Shown: piece after piece, positions 1-6,819 of the stretch | Numbering within the stretch: position 1 is the stretch's first letter | Layout of the letters: each line of letters starts with the position of its first letter | Source of the DNA: JBJEQG01 sp051881635 | GTDB lineage: Bacteria; Bacillota; Clostridia; Oscillospirales; Acutalibacteraceae | DNA: 17,832 nt | Direction: 5' to 3' | NCBI GenBank assembly: GCA_051881635.1 | Contig: JBJEQG010000073.1 | Location: 1 to 17,832 of the forward strand | Translations under genes and position numbers: made by a program | Notes under the pieces: model-generated | The model's input: only the letters and a program-made list of their open reading frames with translations | Databases searched by the model: none | Told to the model about the DNA's origin: nothing

Positions 1-1571
1 ACAGGCTCTATCTTTTTTTCTTGTTTAGGTGCTGTGGGGACTGACGGTTGTTTTTCGATGACCTCTTTGACGGGGGGCTGAGATGTTTCGGAGCCTTTGT
101 CCGTCGAGGCGGGTCGAAAAAATCCCTTAATTTCGTCAATCTGTTCCTGCTTTTTGCTTTCCTGCTTTGCTTTCGGTTCATTCTGAACTATGGTATCATT
201 TTCCTTGACAATATGTTGACTTTGAGGTACAACAGGCGATACAGGCTGCGGTTTAACGATTGTTTCCGTTTGAGTTCTCGCCTTGCCAAAACGCTTTTCA
301 TATTCCGAAACAGGTGGCTCGGTGGATTTCTTTTCTTCAACAGGTTTCTTTACCACAACAGGTTGTACGGGTTCAGCCGTTTTTTCGGTTTTCTTCTCCT
401 CAACCGCTTTTATTGGCTTTGTCAAATCGGTTTCTGTGGGCGGTTCTGTTTTTTCGGATTTTTTAACCGTTTCAGTGGATTTTTCAGGTGTTACGGGCTG
501 TAAGCGTTTTTGGGTGTTTCCCTCCATAATATCTGAGGTAATAACTTCCGCCTTACTTTGAATATCCGCCAAAATCTTTTTGGCATCATCAGTCGATACT
601 TTCGATGATTTTTCCGTATTGGTATTCGTCTTTTGTTCTTTCGGCATATCAATCTTTACAGGCTCTACATTAGACGGCAAATCCGTTTCTTCTTCCTCAG
701 TCATTTTATTATGTTTTGCTTTTATCGTCAAAACAATCAATGCCGTAAAGATAGCAATACCAATGACGGACAATCCCGCAACAACAAGAAATTTCCTGCT
801 GTTAAACAGGTTTGTTTTTGTATCGGACGGAGTTTCAATGATTTTCTGTTCTTCTTCGGCAGTTGATGATGAAGAAATTGTCAAACTTTCCATAATGGTT
901 TTCATAATGGCTTTATGTTCTTCATCAATCGGCGTATTATAGGATTGGAAAGTAATTGTATATTTTTCTCCGCCTACAATGGTATATTCCTGCATACCAT
1001 AAACTTTGGTATCATTTAACTGCTGTGTAAAAGTCAAATCCAAAAACAGGTGCTTTCCGTAAACGGTTCTTGTACACGCCGAAAAAACACCTTGTTCCAA
1101 AATCGAGGTTTTAAGCGACTCCAATTCCGCCTCAGTCAATGCGGAAAGGTTATCAATCCCCTTTGTATTATCATTGGAAACAATATCTATTGTAATATCA
1201 TAGGAAAAATCTTTGGAACGGGCTCGAATATAAGTATCCGTTTCAACAAAACTTTTATTGACTTCTTCCTTTGTTGTCTTACAGGCGTTCAAAGCAGGAT
1301 CGTTTTCGTCCATATCCCTACTCAGAACATACATTGAGGACGGCAAAGAAATTTCAAAGTTTTTGTTTTCAACCGTATATTTTTGGTAGGTAATTTCTTC
1401 CGTATTTGAAGTCTGTTCGGAATTTGAATTGTCGGAAACCTGTGATGTATCGGAAATTTCAGATGTTTCAGATACAGTTGTACTGTTATCATCAGTCGGA
1501 ACAGCTCCGACTGTCGCAAACGAACAAACAGTCATAACCAACGCTGCAAAAACAGCGGCAATTTTTTTCAA
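1..1571 (-). CDS. Single-pass membrane protein with signal peptide, outer domain and long disordered Pro/Lys/Glu/Thr-rich tail (partial, runs off left edge)
   Basis: The reading frame stays open from a TTG codon at 1569-1571 to the window edge, about 523 codons, so the C-terminus is missing. A GAGGGAGG ribosome site lies about 8 bases before the TTG, and no ATG fits as well. The N-terminus (LKKIAAVFAALVMTVCLFA) is a typical signal peptide. It is followed by a Ser/Thr-rich linker and a compact domain to about residue 255 (EITYQKYTVENKNFEISLP at its start). A hydrophobic segment at about 260-283 (FLVVAGLSVIGIAIFTALIV) is followed by the basic stretch KAKHNK, which predicts a cytoplasmic tail. 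The remaining 240 or more residues are low-complexity, rich in E, K, P and T, with repeated EKK/KKP/EPP-like phrases, and look disordered. I recognise no family and assign no function. Five-prime promoter candidates are at 1630-1658. Confidence is high that it is a gene and low on its role. Confidence 0.88.
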   Translation of the reverse strand, partial: MKKIAAVFAALVMTVCSFATVGAVPTDDNSTTVSETSEISDTSQVSDNSNSEQTSNTEEITYQKYTVENKNFEISLPSSMYVLSRDMDENDPALNACKTTKEEVNKSFVETDTYIRARSKDFSYDITIDIVSNDNTKGIDNLSALTEAELESLKTSILEQGVFSACTRTVYGKHLFLDLTFTQQLNDTKVYGMQEYTIVGGEKYTITFQSYNTPIDEEHKAIMKTIMESLTISSSSTAEEEQKIIETPSDTKTNLFNSRKFLVVAGLSVIGIAIFTALIVLTIKAKHNKMTEEEETDLPSNVEPVKIDMPKEQKTNTNTEKSSKVSTDDAKKILADIQSKAEVITSDIMEGNTQKRLQPVTPEKSTETVKKSEKTEPPTETDLTKPIKAVEEKKTEKTAEPVQPVVVKKPVEEKKSTEPPVSEYEKRFGKARTQTETIVKPQPVSPVVPQSQHIVKENDTIVQNEPKAKQESKKQEQIDEIKGFFRPASTDKGSETSQPPVKEVIEKQPSVPTAPKQEKKIEP

Positions 1572-1629
1572 ATCAACAACCTCCCTCATCAAAGATGGGA
1601 CTGCAATATATCAATAATCATATATTGTT

Positions 1630-1658
1630 ATTATACTTGAATACAGTCCAAAAGACAA
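1630..1658 (-). promoter_or_regulatory. Sigma-A-type promoter for the membrane protein gene
   Basis: On the minus strand, TTGTCT (1653-1658) and TATAAT (1630-1635) are separated by 17 bases. Transcription would start about 50 bases before the TTG start codon at 1571. The -35 box matches consensus at 4 of 6 positions and the -10 box is perfect. Confidence 0.6.
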
Positions 1659-1748
1659 GGATAATTTACCCAAAATACATTTTTAGAGTAAAAACAATCC
1701 GCCATTACCCGCCCAACAAAAGTTTTAAAATAATTTTTTAAAAAACAC

Positions 1749-1780
1749 TTGACATATCTCGAAAGATAGTGTAATATAAT
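1749..1780 (+). promoter_or_regulatory. Upstream promoter of the tRNA cluster (P1)
   Basis: A perfect TTGACA at 1749-1754 is followed by TAATATAAT at 1772-1780. TAATAT (1772-1777) gives a 17-base spacer; TATAAT (1775-1780) would give 20. It is the first of two tandem promoters facing the tRNA genes. The 347-base stretch from 1572 to 1918 otherwise holds only these promoters, the divergent one, and AT-rich DNA; I see no gene there. Confidence 0.6.
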
Positions 1781-1848
1781 AAATCGTGACACGCAGTAAA
1801 ATCTATTTGAAAGCATTTCAAAAATTTTGAAAAAAATTAAAAAAATGC

Positions 1849-1877
1849 TTGACAAACAGAAAATGCTGATGTATAAT
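1849..1877 (+). promoter_or_regulatory. Main promoter of the tRNA cluster (P2), perfect consensus
   Basis: TTGACA at 1849-1854 and TATAAT at 1872-1877 are separated by exactly 17 bases, a perfect sigma-A promoter. It lies 41 bases before the first tRNA base, as expected for a strong stable-RNA promoter. An imperfectly placed 8-base inverted repeat (AAGCATTT at 1811-1818, AAATGCTT at 1843-1850) touches its -35 box. Confidence 0.85.
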
Positions 1878-1918
1878 AAATATCGTCGCTGAGAGATAAA
1901 AAATCAATCGGCAAATGT

Positions 1919-1994
1919 GGGAGCATAGCTCAGCTGGGAGAGCATCTGCCTTACAAGCAGAGGGTCATAGGTTCGAGCCCTATTGTTCCCACCA
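1919..1994 (+). tRNA. tRNA-Val (anticodon TAC)
   Basis: The cloverleaf is complete. The acceptor GGGAGCA pairs with TGTTCCC. The D stem is GCTC/GAGC, the anticodon stem TCTGC/GCAGA encloses loop CTTACAA with anticodon TAC, and the T arm contains GGTTCGAGCC. Discriminator A is followed by an encoded CCA. It is the first gene of a five-tRNA cluster. Confidence 0.97.
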
Positions 1995-2000
1995 CTTAAT

Positions 2001-2077
2001 GGCCCGGTAGTTCAGCTGGTTAGAACGCTAGCCTGTCACGCTAGAGGTCGACGGTTCGATCCCGTTCCGGGTCGCCA
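2001..2077 (+). tRNA. tRNA-Asp (anticodon GTC)
   Basis: The acceptor GGCCCGG pairs with CCGGGTC (one G-T pair). The anticodon loop CTGTCAC gives GTC for Asp, the T loop has GGTTCGATCC, discriminator G is the usual one for Asp, and CCA is encoded. It lies six bases after tRNA-Val. Confidence 0.97.
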
Positions 2078-2081
2078 TTAT

Positions 2082-2157
2082 GCTTCTGTAGCTCAGTCGG
2101 TAGAGCAGGGGACTGAAAATCCCCGTGTCGATGGTTCGATTCCGTCCGGAAGCACCA
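2082..2157 (+). tRNA. tRNA-Phe (anticodon GAA)
   Basis: The acceptor GCTTCTG pairs with CGGAAGC. The anticodon stem GGGGA/TCCCC encloses CTGAAAA, giving GAA. The T stem is GATGG/CCGTC, discriminator A, and CCA is encoded. It lies four bases after tRNA-Asp. Confidence 0.97.
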
Positions 2158-2163
2158 AATAGT

Positions 2164-2239
2164 GCGGATGTAGCTCATCTGGTAGAGCGCAACCTTGCCA
2201 AGGTTGAGGTAGCGAGTTCGAGCCTCGTCATCCGCTCCA
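2164..2239 (+). tRNA. tRNA-Gly (anticodon GCC)
   Basis: The acceptor GCGGATG pairs with CATCCGC. The anticodon stem CAACC/GGTTG encloses TTGCCAA, giving GCC. The T stem GCGAG/CTCGT is followed by discriminator T and an encoded CCA. A terminator-like hairpin starts two bases after its end. Confidence 0.97.
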
Positions 2240-2240
2240 A

Positions 2241-2274
2241 ACGGACTTATAAATACCATAATAAGTCCGTTTTT
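2241..2274 (+). terminator. Terminator-like hairpin inside the tRNA cluster
   Basis: ACGGACTTAT (2241-2250) is perfectly complementary to ATAAGTCCGT (2261-2270) across a 10-base loop, and is followed by TTTT. It sits between tRNA-Gly and tRNA-Cys, with only a few bases left before tRNA-Cys and no room for a separate promoter. It could be a partial terminator or an RNA-processing signal. Confidence 0.65.
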
Positions 2275-2279
2275 GTTAT

Positions 2280-2353
2280 GGTACCATAGCCAAGTGGTAA
2301 GGCATGAGTCTGCAAAACTCTGATCCCCAGTTCAAATCTGGGTGGTACCTCCA
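2280..2353 (+). tRNA. tRNA-Cys (anticodon GCA)
   Basis: The acceptor GGTACCA pairs with TGGTACC. The anticodon loop CTGCAAA gives GCA for Cys, the T arm is CCCAG TTCAAAT CTGGG, and discriminator T is followed by an encoded CCA. It is the last gene of the cluster, and must be reached by read-through of the hairpin before it. Confidence 0.97.
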
Positions 2354-2356
2354 CCT

Positions 2357-2399
2357 AATCTTCTATTGTTTGAAAAAAACAATAGAAGATTTTTTGTTT
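2357..2399 (+). terminator. Intrinsic terminator of the tRNA cluster
   Basis: A 15-base-pair stem (arms 2357-2371 and 2377-2391, loop GAAAA) is followed by TTTTTGTTTT. It starts four bases after tRNA-Cys. Confidence 0.9.
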
Positions 2400-2413
2400 T
2401 ATATAACAAATAA

Positions 2414-2455
2414 GGGGCGGTTATTACAAAGCAGAAACTCTGTAATAACCGCCCC
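2414..2455 (-). terminator. Terminator of the Hsp90-family gene (possibly bidirectional)
   Basis: A perfect 15-base inverted repeat (arms 2414-2428 and 2441-2455, core GGGGCGGTTATTACA) with a 12-base loop lies 27 bases past the stop of the leftward Hsp90-family gene. On the minus strand it is followed by TTATTTGTTATA; on the plus strand by TGTTTTCTTTT. It can therefore also back up the tRNA terminator. Confidence 0.8.
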
Positions 2456-2482
2456 TGTTTTCTTTTCGCCTAATCGCAAAAA

Positions 2483-4276
2483 TTAAAACTCCATAAGTTT
2501 ATAAAGATTTTCGTTCAGCACTTTCATTTCGTCATGCAAAAGCGGAAAATGTCCCGACAGCAACGCCTGTACATACAAAATCTCAATGTAACATTTCAGC
2601 TTTTCCCTATCGTTCATGGAAAGAATTTTGCGAACAATCAAATTGTTTGTATTCAAATACAAACACGCCAGCGGCTTTGTTTTTATTTCGTTTTCAAATG
2701 CCGACAGCATACCCATAAACACTTCATTGGCACTCTCTTTGGAACGCTTAATCATGCGGGCCTCCGCCGCTTTTTCATCAATGGTATATAAAGTCGGAAT
2801 TTCAAAGGGCTGAAATGCTTTCATGCTGACACGACAGTCATACTTGTGGAGTATTCTTTCGGCATAGGCACAAATTGCCTCAGCCTCCTCGTCCCCCTCA
2901 AATTCGGAGTCATCTAACATAAAGTCAATATCTTTGTCCGTCAGCCGTTCCAAAGTCGTTGTAACGCTCCGCTCGGCAATTCGCAGAATAATGGAGTTTT
3001 CATAAACATAACCCGCATTGATAAGCAGTTGACTTCTTTGGCTGTATAACGGCATAAGCTGTTTGAACTGGTTGTTATCACAGGTATAAAATGCCATACC
3101 ACCAAACTCGGCAATCTCTCTCCCCGTTAATTCACCCATTGAAGTTTCAAAAATAATATACGGCAAAAGAAGGTCGCCCAATTCATTATCTGAGGCAATA
3201 ACGGATTTAATCGCCAAATTATGAACCCTTGTAATCTGGTACAAAAGTTCCTTGTTGCTGTTATCCAATTCCTCAAAATATTCGGAAACACAGTCAGCAA
3301 TCTCTTTTCGTGCCAAATCCAAATTATCGTCCTCATAGAAATCTTCACGGGAGGAAGTCGGCTTTAAATTTGTTGTGTTAATGATACAGCGGAGGAAAAA
3401 TGACCATTCGGGCATAAGGCGTTCACCGTTTTCCGTCAGGAGCATATCCTTCAAATAAATACGGTGCATACTGTGTGCATGAGCCGATACGGGATAAGGC
3501 ACGACATACGCCACGCCATGAAACAAACCGCTTTCCGACTCCAACGGGAAACAATCCAAAAATTCCTCGCCCAAAAGCAGTTTGCCGGCCTGCAAACATT
3601 TTTCCTTGTCCTTTCGGGCGTCTAAATCGAGCGACAAATTCAATCGAATATGTTTGCCGCCGTTGATAATATAAATCGGGTATTTCAGGAATAAGCCGTA
3701 ATAATACACCAAATTGGCAATCGTATCTACATCGAAATATTCATCAATCAAATCGCTTTCTTTTTCCTGCTTGTTGTTGCGGATAATTATTTCCGTTCCC
3801 ACAGGCATGGTGCAGTCAAGCTTTTCTATTGTATATGTACCGTCTGCCATACCGTTCCATTCCAAAACCGTATCGGGAGAAGTATATGAACAGGTGCGGA
3901 CACAAATAGAATCCGTCACCATAAAACAGGACAGCAAACCGATACCGAACCGTCCAATATAATCTCCGTTGGAGCGTCCTTTTTTGATGTCATATTTTGA
4001 GGACTGTCCGATAACGGACAGAAAACGGTGGATTTCGTCCTCATTTAAACCTGTACCGTTATCACGGAAAATAATTTCCTTTTGCGGTACAACCTCAATT
4101 TCAATTTTACCGTCCTCTTGCCGAAAATCTTTATCCTTGCTCAATCTCGCACTGATTGCGTCTATATTGTTTTGCAGAAGTTCCCTAACAAAGACATCGG
4201 GAGAACTGTATAAATGATTGGACAATATATCAATCATACCGCCCAAATTAACCTTAAACTTGAATTGGTTATCCAT
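2483..4276 (-). CDS. Hsp90-family chaperone (divergent HtpG-like ATPase)
   Basis: This 597-residue protein has the GHKL ATP-binding fold of Hsp90. ELLQNNIDA holds catalytic E32 plus N36 and D39. DNGTGL (72-77) binds the adenine, and GRFGIG (108-113) is the lid/phosphate loop. An SSRED motif with R310 in the middle domain matches the conserved Hsp90 arginine that contacts ATP. Length is near but slightly below classical HtpG (about 620), and the canonical 'NASDAADKLR' and 'SGT' stretches are replaced, so it looks like the separate 'HSP90 family protein' branch rather than orthodox HtpG. The C-terminal end (LLSGHFPLL... LYKLMEF) is unlike the classical dimerisation end. AAGGAG precedes the ATG. 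It is cytosolic, monocistronic by its own terminator, and divergent from the membrane hydrolase gene. Substrate unknown. Confidence 0.86.
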   Translation of the reverse strand: MDNQFKFKVNLGGMIDILSNHLYSSPDVFVRELLQNNIDAISARLSKDKDFRQEDGKIEIEVVPQKEIIFRDNGTGLNEDEIHRFLSVIGQSSKYDIKKGRSNGDYIGRFGIGLLSCFMVTDSICVRTCSYTSPDTVLEWNGMADGTYTIEKLDCTMPVGTEIIIRNNKQEKESDLIDEYFDVDTIANLVYYYGLFLKYPIYIINGGKHIRLNLSLDLDARKDKEKCLQAGKLLLGEEFLDCFPLESESGLFHGVAYVVPYPVSAHAHSMHRIYLKDMLLTENGERLMPEWSFFLRCIINTTNLKPTSSREDFYEDDNLDLARKEIADCVSEYFEELDNSNKELLYQITRVHNLAIKSVIASDNELGDLLLPYIIFETSMGELTGREIAEFGGMAFYTCDNNQFKQLMPLYSQRSQLLINAGYVYENSIILRIAERSVTTTLERLTDKDIDFMLDDSEFEGDEEAEAICAYAERILHKYDCRVSMKAFQPFEIPTLYTIDEKAAEARMIKRSKESANEVFMGMLSAFENEIKTKPLACLYLNTNNLIVRKILSMNDREKLKCYIEILYVQALLSGHFPLLHDEMKVLNENLYKLMEF

Positions 4277-4308
4277 AATAAAACTCCTTATCTCTATATT
4301 TCATTTTG

Positions 4309-4337
4309 ATTATACGCTCTTTCCCCAAAAATATCTA
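4309..4337 (-). promoter_or_regulatory. Promoter of the Hsp90-family gene
   Basis: Minus-strand TAGATA (4332-4337), 17 bases, then a perfect TATAAT (4309-4314), about 33 bases before the ATG. The -35 box matches 4 of 6 positions. I see no CIRCE-type (TTAGCACTC) heat-shock operator in the 200-base divergent gap. Confidence 0.55.
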
Positions 4338-4414
4338 CCTATTTTTATAACTAATACAATTTTTTGTCGGTAATTCAACAAGCATAAATTATTTCCGTAT
4401 CTGTAAGTTGTCGA

Positions 4415-4443
4415 TTGACCTTCATGGAAGAAAATATTATAAT
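4415..4443 (+). promoter_or_regulatory. Promoter of the membrane hydrolase gene
   Basis: TTGACC (4415-4420) and TATAAT (4438-4443) are spaced by 17 bases, 33 bases before the ATG at 4477. Five of six and six of six consensus matches. Confidence 0.75.
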
Positions 4444-4476
4444 TTAGAAAAACACTGAAATGATGAGGGATTTCTT

Positions 4477-5817
4477 ATGAAATACAGAATATCTGTCGGC
4501 GGTTATTTGTACCGCATATTAAACATACTTCTTTTGAGCTTTATCGTAAACAGCTTTCTTTTACTTAGGCTTATGCATTTGGATTTTTTGCATTTTGTCT
4601 GTATTATTGTTTTCATACTCATCAATATTTTTCCCTCGCTTTCCAAAAATGGCTACCCGTCTTTTCGTCTGCGAATGTGCAGTCATGGCAGTGAACTGTT
4701 GATTTATTTTTCCGCCGTTTGCGTTATTGCCCTTGTCTTTCATATCAACGCAATTTTTTGGTGTGACGCATGGTGGAAATGGGGACTCAGCGTATTGATT
4801 GCCGCTGTTTATCTGTCGATTTTATTCTGGCATGGAATTATTGCCGTTTACTGTACCTCTGTACAGTTGGGTATCCGTCTGAGAATTATAGGTATATTGT
4901 GCGGTTGGATACCGATTGTTCACCTTTTTTCCCTTGCACATATTATCGGCACAACCACAAAGGAAGTCAATCGGGAAATTGCACGAACCGCCCTTGACCG
5001 CAGTCGTGCCAATGAAAAAATCTGTGCTACCCGTTATCCTGTCCTTTTGGTGCATGGTGTTTTTTTTCGGGATTTTGAACACTTGAATTATTGGGGGCGT
5101 ATTCCGAAAGAATTGGAAATCAACGGTGCAACAATCTATTACGGCAACCACCAATCAGCCGCCTCAGTTGAGGACAGTGCCAAAGAATTGGCGGAGCGTA
5201 TCGAACAAATCGTCAGTGAAACAGGCTGTGAAAAGCTCAACATTATTGCCCATTCCAAAGGCGGTTTGGACTGCCGTTATGCTCTGGCACGATACGGCTC
5301 GGACAAATATGTTGCCTCGCTGACAACCATTAACACACCTCATCGTGGCTGTGTGTTTGCGGATTATCTTCTCCAAAAAACACCGTCAGATGTACGGGAT
5401 AAAATTGCTTCCGCATATAATAATGCCGCCAAAAAACTTGGAGATACAAACCCCGATTTTTTAGCGGCGGTGTCCTGTTTAACAGCGTCCTACTGTACGG
5501 AATTTAACCAAAATATTCCCGATATGCCGTCCGTCCGTTATGCAAGTGTCGGTTCTAAGCTCAACAAAGCCACAAACGGAAAATTTCCGCTCAGTTTCTC
5601 CTATCCCCTTGTGCATTACTTTGACGGTGCAAATGACGGTTTGGTTTCCGAAAAATCATTTGCATGGGGCGAAAATTACACCTTTGTCACCGTCAAAGGT
5701 AAGCGTGGCATTTCTCACGGCGATATGATTGACTTAAACCGAGAGGATTTCAAAGGTTTTGATGTTCGGGAATTTTATGTACAGCTTGTGGCGGAATTAA
5801 AGCGTTCAGGTTTATAA
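4477..5817 (+). CDS. Membrane-anchored alpha/beta-hydrolase, triacylglycerol-lipase-like
   Basis: The first about 160 of 446 residues are very hydrophobic, with about five predicted membrane segments (near 11-31, 37-55, 73-92, 101-125, 133-158). The soluble part is a lipase: YPVLLVHGVFF (oxyanion HG), nucleophile S260 in AHSKGG, Asp in GANDGLV (D387), and His H414 in ISHGDMIDL. The order and the NDG/H-x-D motifs match the true lipase family related to Pseudomonas/Burkholderia lipases, but the classical G-x-S-x-G first glycine is an alanine. The likely reaction is ester hydrolysis of a lipid at or near the membrane. Which side the catalytic part faces is not certain; an odd number of segments with N-in would put it outside. 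The ribosome site (GAGGG) is weak. It is followed at once by the DUF368 gene, which has its own promoter. Lipase family is confident, substrate is not. Confidence 0.82.
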   Translation: MKYRISVGGYLYRILNILLLSFIVNSFLLLRLMHLDFLHFVCIIVFILINIFPSLSKNGYPSFRLRMCSHGSELLIYFSAVCVIALVFHINAIFWCDAWWKWGLSVLIAAVYLSILFWHGIIAVYCTSVQLGIRLRIIGILCGWIPIVHLFSLAHIIGTTTKEVNREIARTALDRSRANEKICATRYPVLLVHGVFFRDFEHLNYWGRIPKELEINGATIYYGNHQSAASVEDSAKELAERIEQIVSETGCEKLNIIAHSKGGLDCRYALARYGSDKYVASLTTINTPHRGCVFADYLLQKTPSDVRDKIASAYNNAAKKLGDTNPDFLAAVSCLTASYCTEFNQNIPDMPSVRYASVGSKLNKATNGKFPLSFSYPLVHYFDGANDGLVSEKSFAWGENYTFVTVKGKRGISHGDMIDLNREDFKGFDVREFYVQLVAELKRSGL

Positions 5818-5846
5818 TTGACATACAGTAAATAATTCGGTATAAT
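5818..5846 (+). promoter_or_regulatory. Perfect consensus promoter of the DUF368 transporter gene
   Basis: TTGACA (5818-5823) begins right after the hydrolase stop (TAA 5815-5817), and TATAAT (5841-5846) follows at 17 bases. The ATG lies 33 bases downstream, with AGGAGG between. Confidence 0.85.
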
Positions 5847-5878
5847 GGGGCGTAGACAAAATAGGAGGTTTTTGACAA

Positions 5879-6718
5879 ATGAAGTATATCATTCGTGCAA
5901 TTTACGGCATGATTGTCGGTGTTGCCAACATTATTCCCGGTGTCAGCGGCGGAACGATTGCGGTTATTTTGAATATTTATGACCGTCTGATTGGTTCAGT
6001 GACAAATCTCAGAAAGCAATTTAAGGAAAGTATGCTTTTTCTCATTCCGTTTGGTATAGGTGCGGGGGCTGGCATTTTTCTTTTTTCCAAACTGCTTTCC
6101 TACCTTTTGGAAAATTTCCCAATGCCAACCAACTTTTTCTTTATCGGTTTAATTATCGGCGGTATTCCAATGGTTTATAAAAAAGCCACTGAAACCAAAT
6201 TCAAGCCCTTGTCAATTATTCCTTTTGTAATTGCCCTGTGCGGTATTTTAGCATTGACGATTTTCGGCGGTTCTTCCGAAACGGCGGCAGACACTACTGC
6301 AAACAGTGCCATAACCTTAAATTTCGGTTATGTGCTGTATCTTATTTTTGGCGGTGCAATCTCGGCTGTTTCCATGCTTATTCCCGGTGTCAGCGGCTCT
6401 ATGGTTATGATGATTATCGGCTTGTACACAAGTGTTTTGGGAGCTATATCCCGACTTGATATTTTATTCCTTTTGCCCGTAGCTGTCGGCATTATTATCG
6501 GTGTTTTCGGCGGTGCAAAGCTCATTGAAATCTGTTTGAAAAAAGCACCACAAGCAACATTTTTTGCGATTATCGGTTTAATGGTTGGTTCACTCTATGC
6601 AGTTTGGTGCAATGCAGGTGTTGCGTTCAACATTCAGCTTGTTTTTGCCGTTATCGCACTTGCCGCAGGTTTTGCCGTTTCATTCATTTTCGGCAGAGAA
6701 CGCAAAAGCAATAAATAA
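5879..6718 (+). CDS. popT: DUF368 family membrane protein, PopT-type polyprenyl-phosphate transporter
   Basis: This 279-residue protein is almost all hydrophobic. It carries the DUF368 hallmark twice: GVANIIPGVSGGT near residues 14-26 and SMLIPGVSGS at about 165-174, an inverted-repeat arrangement typical of the family. DUF368 proteins have been shown in other bacteria to recycle undecaprenyl phosphate across the membrane, returning the lipid carrier of peptidoglycan and teichoic-acid synthesis to the inner leaflet. The function here is by family only. The start is firm: AGGAGG lies 9 bases before the ATG. It has a perfect promoter of its own and a hairpin terminator just after the stop, so it looks like a single-gene unit. 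The neighbouring lipase and cell-wall genes at the other end are not evidence of a shared pathway. Confidence 0.88.
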   Translation: MKYIIRAIYGMIVGVANIIPGVSGGTIAVILNIYDRLIGSVTNLRKQFKESMLFLIPFGIGAGAGIFLFSKLLSYLLENFPMPTNFFFIGLIIGGIPMVYKKATETKFKPLSIIPFVIALCGILALTIFGGSSETAADTTANSAITLNFGYVLYLIFGGAISAVSMLIPGVSGSMVMMIIGLYTSVLGAISRLDILFLLPVAVGIIIGVFGGAKLIEICLKKAPQATFFAIIGLMVGSLYAVWCNAGVAFNIQLVFAVIALAAGFAVSFIFGRERKSNK

Positions 6719-6723
6719 TTTTT

Positions 6724-6750
6724 AGGGGGCGAACTCTGTTCGCCCTTTGT
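6724..6750 (+). terminator. Terminator of the DUF368 gene
   Basis: GGGCGAAC (6727-6734), loop TCT, GTTCGCCC (6738-6745), then TTTGTTT, six bases past the stop codon. Confidence 0.8.
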
Positions 6751-6756
6751 TTATGA

Positions 6757-6762
6757 TATAAT
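6757..6762 (+). promoter_or_regulatory. Possible -10 box for the ATC-hydrolase-like gene
   Basis: TATAAT lies directly after the terminator and 57 bases before the ATG at 6820. The -35 region at the right spacing is not close to consensus, so the assignment is weak. Confidence 0.35.
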
Positions 6763-6819
6763 TACAACTATAAGTCAAAACATCACCTCGATAAACTGAA
6801 ATTAAAGGAGAACATTTGT

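Noticed and set aside
48..942. Several plus-strand reading frames rich in Phe and Ser
   Set aside because: They lie antisense to the membrane protein gene, have no ribosome site, and show the low-complexity composition expected of the reverse of a Lys/Glu-rich tail.
2041..2259. A minus-strand 72-codon frame
   Set aside because: It is the antisense of tRNA-Asp, tRNA-Phe and tRNA-Gly.
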